A DNA stretch of 8,170 nucleotides from Clostridia bacterium (GTDB lineage: Bacteria; Bacillota; Clostridia; Lutisporales; Lutisporaceae): NCBI GenBank assembly GCA_029256365.1, contig JAQSYB010000074.1, forward strand, positions 1 to 8,170, written 5' to 3'. Position numbers and translations under genes: made by a program. Shown one piece after another: positions 5,919 to 8,170 of this stretch (position 1 is its first letter; each line of letters starts with the position of its first letter). A model generated the notes under the pieces. The model was not told the origin of the DNA. It ran no database searches and saw nothing but the letters and a program-made list of their open reading frames with translations.

Positions 5919-7376
5919 ATGACAACAAAGATTAAAAAGAAAAGAGAAGCCACTCTATGGGAAGCATTGATACCTGTTCTTGGTACAATCGCGATCCTAA
6001 TGTACACCGTTCTTCCTGTATTCGGTGTAGAGGGTGAGGTTCATATCCCATTGGTACTAGGCGCACTTATTGCGGCTCTTGTGGCAGTTTACAGATTAGG
6101 CTACACATGGTCCGATATTGAAGAAGGTATCATATCCAGTATCGCAGGTACAATGCAAGCAATTATTATTCTAGCAATTATCGGTATGATTATAGGTACT
6201 TGGATACAAGGTGGTATCGTTCCAACATTAATTTACTATGGACTGCAAGTTCTTTCACCTGGTATATTCCTTGTTGCGACTCTTATACTGTGCTCAATTA
6301 TATCCCTTGCAACAGGTAGCTCATGGACAACAGCTGGTACAGTTGGTATTGCTCTTATGGGCGTAGGTGCTGGTCTTGGTATAAACCCAGCAATGACTGC
6401 TGGTGCAGTTATTTCCGGTGCTTATTTCGGAGACAAAATGTCACCACTTTCAGACACAACTAACCTAGCACCAGCTATGGCAGGTGCAAACTTATTTGAT
6501 CACATTAAACACATGATTTATACAACAGGCACAAGCTATGCTATAGCAGCTGCTGGTTTTATTTTCTTAGGTTTCGGCTATGCTGGTCAAGCACTTGATA
6601 CAACAGCAATCAATGAAATACTTGATCTTATGGGTCAAACTTTCACGATTAGCCCATTCTTACTGCTAGTACCACTTTTAGTAATCATAATGGTTGCTAT
6701 GAAGGTTCCAGCAATACCAGGCTTGTTCCTAGGTACACTGCTTGGCGGTCTTGCAGCAATGATGTTCCAAGGTGCTTCTGTAGGTGATGTATTCAATGCA
6801 ATGCAAAATGGATTCTCATCAGAAACAGGAAATGAAATTCTTGATACACTTTTATCAAGAGGTGGATTGCAAAGCATGATGTGGACAATATCCCTTATCA
6901 TGTGTGCATTAACTTTTGGTGGTATACTTGAAAAGACAGGAATGCTTGAGAGTATCGCAAAGAGAGTATTAAAGTATGCAAAAACTACAGGTTCATTGGT
7001 AACTGCTACAGTACTTACAAGTATGTTTACAAACGTACTAGCTGGTGACCAATACCTTTCAATCGTTCTTCCAGGTAAAATGTACAAAGATGAATTCCAC
7101 AGAAGAGGATTGGCTCCAAGAAACTTATCAAGATGCTTAGAAGATGCTGGTACATTGACTTCACCTCTTGTTCCATGGAACACTTGCGGTGCTACAATGT
7201 CAACATATCTTGGAGTACCAACAATAGAATATATCCCATTCTGCTTCTTGAACCTTGTTAATCCAGTCGTTTCAATCGTATTCGGATTTACAGGAATCAC
7301 AATGATGAAGTTAGAAAACGACCCATCCGCTGCAGAATACAAAGGACCTAAAGCTTCAAAGGGTATCTCTGCATAA
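5919..7376 (+). CDS. nhaC: NhaC-family Na+/H+ antiporter
   Basis: A 485-residue polytopic membrane protein of normal family length, with a basic cytoplasmic N-terminus and about 11-12 hydrophobic segments starting near residue 14. NhaC hallmarks are ATGSSWTTAGTVGIA (131-145) and GAYFGDKMSPLSDTTNLA (168-184), which carry the polar and acidic residues of the presumed ion path, together with the second-half counterparts TNVLAGDQYLSIVLPG (371-386) and LEDAGTLTSPLVPWNTCG (407-424). Members exchange Na+ for H+; some, such as MleN, exchange malate and lactate coupled to Na+ and H+, so the substrate could be an organic anion instead. The ATG has AAGGGGG 7 nt upstream. The gene is a single unit with a long AT-rich leader and a strong terminator, consistent with its own regulation. 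By eye its codons are somewhat richer in C and G than those of its neighbours, perhaps reflecting high expression. Family assignment is firm, substrate less so. Confidence 0.93.
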   Translation: MTTKIKKKREATLWEALIPVLGTIAILMYTVLPVFGVEGEVHIPLVLGALIAALVAVYRLGYTWSDIEEGIISSIAGTMQAIIILAIIGMIIGTWIQGGIVPTLIYYGLQVLSPGIFLVATLILCSIISLATGSSWTTAGTVGIALMGVGAGLGINPAMTAGAVISGAYFGDKMSPLSDTTNLAPAMAGANLFDHIKHMIYTTGTSYAIAAAGFIFLGFGYAGQALDTTAINEILDLMGQTFTISPFLLLVPLLVIIMVAMKVPAIPGLFLGTLLGGLAAMMFQGASVGDVFNAMQNGFSSETGNEILDTLLSRGGLQSMMWTISLIMCALTFGGILEKTGMLESIAKRVLKYAKTTGSLVTATVLTSMFTNVLAGDQYLSIVLPGKMYKDEFHRRGLAPRNLSRCLEDAGTLTSPLVPWNTCGATMSTYLGVPTIEYIPFCFLNLVNPVVSIVFGFTGITMMKLENDPSAAEYKGPKASKGISA

Positions 7377-7386
7377 TAACTAAAAC

Positions 7387-7420
7387 AAATCCCGTTGGTT
7401 GAACAACCAACGGGATTTTT
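7387..7420. terminator. Terminator of nhaC, shared with convergent gene
   Basis: AAATCCCGTTGGTT (7387-7400) pairs perfectly with AACCAACGGGATTT (7405-7418) around GAAC, a 14-bp stem with a GC-rich middle. T5 (7416-7420) and then ATTTT follow on the plus strand. On the minus strand ATTTGTTTTAG follows the stem, so it may also end the convergent minus-strand transcript. Confidence 0.92.
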
Positions 7421-7427
7421 ATTTTCA

Positions 7428-7961
7428 CTAAATATTATTTAGTATTTTCTTTTGGTGACCTCCAAGCATTGTCAGTATCTCACTCTTTAATTCTTCTGTA
7501 TTTTCTACCAGAGAAACAGGAATTCTATCTGCCATATTGAAATTAATATCTAGGTCTAGGTTATCACCTGACTTATTAATAATTCTTACTACTTCATCAA
7601 AAGAAATATTTTGTTTGATCCCCTTCACTCCGGCTTCTTTGCCGAACTTCTTTTTTACAAAAGCATATATGATGGAATCTGTTTCATCTATGCCATGTAC
7701 CATACAAAAAGCTACATTGGAAAACTGAATTGTCTTCTTGCCAAGGGGTTTGTAAATCATTATTTTCTCTTTGTCCACTACAATCTTTACTATCATGCCC
7801 TTATACAAAAAGGAAATGATTAATGCAACCAGTGCAGTTACAATCAATGTGATGCCTTTGACTCCAACTATTATCAACATGCCTAGTATGATAGCCGTTA
7901 GAATCCCTATTGCAATTCCCAAACCATACAATGATTTTGACTTTCCTTTGTATGTACTCAT
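7428..7961 (-). CDS. Small membrane protein with two TM helices and a PH-like soluble domain, unknown function
   Basis: I do not recognise a named family for this 177-residue protein. A short basic N-terminus (MSTYKGKSKS) precedes two membrane helices (about 11-33 and 36-56) joined by a tight VKG turn, forming a hairpin. Residues 57-95 alternate hydrophobic and polar residues (IVVDKEKIMIYKPLGKKTIQF), as in the strands of bacterial pleckstrin-homology-like domains that often follow such a hairpin. A helix around 152-166 (NTEELKSEILTML) would fit the C-terminal helix of a PH fold. Both termini and the soluble domain are predicted cytoplasmic. The ATG (7959-7961) has a strong GGAGGAG 5 nt upstream. 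The gene converges on nhaC across a shared terminator, so it is not in an operon with it. The protein-coding call is secure, the PH-like suggestion tentative. Confidence 0.85.
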   Translation of the reverse strand: MSTYKGKSKSLYGLGIAIGILTAIILGMLIIVGVKGITLIVTALVALIISFLYKGMIVKIVVDKEKIMIYKPLGKKTIQFSNVAFCMVHGIDETDSIIYAFVKKKFGKEAGVKGIKQNISFDEVVRIINKSGDNLDLDINFNMADRIPVSLVENTEELKSEILTMLGGHQKKILNNI

Positions 7962-8027
7962 TTGATCTCCTCCGTATTTTCTATATAAAATATTATTCCT
8001 ATCTTTGTATCATGCTATAAATAAACA

Positions 8028-8073
8028 AAGACCCTTCTGATTGCTACAAATGTAATAATAACAGAAAGATCTT
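8028..8073 (-). terminator. Possible minus-strand hairpin/terminator
   Basis: Read on the minus strand, AAGATCTTTCTG (8073-8062) can pair along all 12 positions with CAGAAGGGTCTT (8039-8028), with two G-U wobbles and a 22-nt loop. It is followed by TGTTTATTTAT, a broken T-rich tract. On the plus strand the wobbles become mismatches, so the structure favours minus-strand RNA. It could end a minus-strand gene entering from the right edge, or lie in the leader of the 7428-7961 gene. Confidence 0.35.
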
Positions 8074-8118
8074 ACGCTTACAATATTTGATTTATCTATA
8101 GGAAAAAACCATTATATT

Positions 8119-8170
8119 TTAGCTATATTGTACATTGAGCTTAATATCAGCCAATTTTGCGGGAAGAATC
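8119..8170 (-). CDS. Possible 3' end of a minus-strand gene (partial)
   Basis: On the minus strand, from 8169 down to a TAA at 8121-8119, the frame reads ILPAKLADIKLNVQYS, a normal-looking protein end. A possible terminator hairpin lies about 45 bp downstream (8073-8028). Only 16 codons are visible, and another minus-strand frame is also open over much of this stretch, so the call is weak. The product cannot be named. Confidence 0.22.
   Translation of the reverse strand, partial: ILPAKLADIKLNVQYS

Noticed and set aside
6635..7342. 235-codon minus-strand open frame inside nhaC
   Set aside because: It lies wholly opposite conserved nhaC coding sequence, has no ribosome binding site and resembles no protein family. 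nhaC shows full family motifs across the same region.

Overview
This window looks like a chromosomal stretch of a low-GC Gram-positive bacterium of the Bacillota, most likely an anaerobic Clostridia. The evidence is AT-rich intergenic DNA, strong AGGAGG-type ribosome binding sites, intrinsic terminators at most gene ends, and the gene families present: an NlpC/P60 wall hydrolase with a peptidoglycan-binding domain, a DegV fatty-acid-binding protein, a ferredoxin-domain aldo/keto reductase and NhaC. The genus cannot be fixed from this sequence. I see no tRNA, rRNA, CRISPR array, transposase, phage or plasmid gene.

Layout, left to right. The end of a plus-strand NlpC/P60 cell-wall hydrolase (1-536, 5' end cut by the window) converges on a minus-strand DUF1232/YkvA-type membrane protein (566-943), with one terminator hairpin between them. 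Next comes a long exported, Thr/Glu-rich and coiled-coil-rich DUF5667-type protein on the minus strand (1084-2448) with two in-frame tandem repeats and its own terminator. It is divergent from a DegV-family lipid-binding gene (2591-3418) that has a clear promoter. DegV converges, across a perfect 34-nt palindromic terminator, on an unrecognised minus-strand protein with two four-cysteine zinc-ribbon-like sites (3496-4209). A structured AT-rich gap of about 340 bp leads into a plus-strand aldo/keto reductase with a C-terminal 2x[4Fe-4S] ferredoxin domain (4549-5499). A second AT-rich gap of about 420 bp precedes a plus-strand NhaC-family antiporter (5919-7376). It converges across a 14-bp-stem terminator on a small two-helix membrane protein of unknown function (7428-7961, minus). 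The right edge may hold the last codons of another minus-strand gene.

The genes appear to be transcribed singly. Strands alternate, most ends carry a terminator, and I see no multi-gene operon or gene system. The common theme is envelope and ion/redox housekeeping: wall hydrolysis, exported coiled-coil protein, fatty-acid handling, ferredoxin-linked reduction and cation/proton exchange. The parts least explained are the double-zinc-ribbon protein, the inverted-repeat cluster upstream of the aldo/keto reductase, and the long leader region of nhaC. None amounts to firm evidence of a new system.
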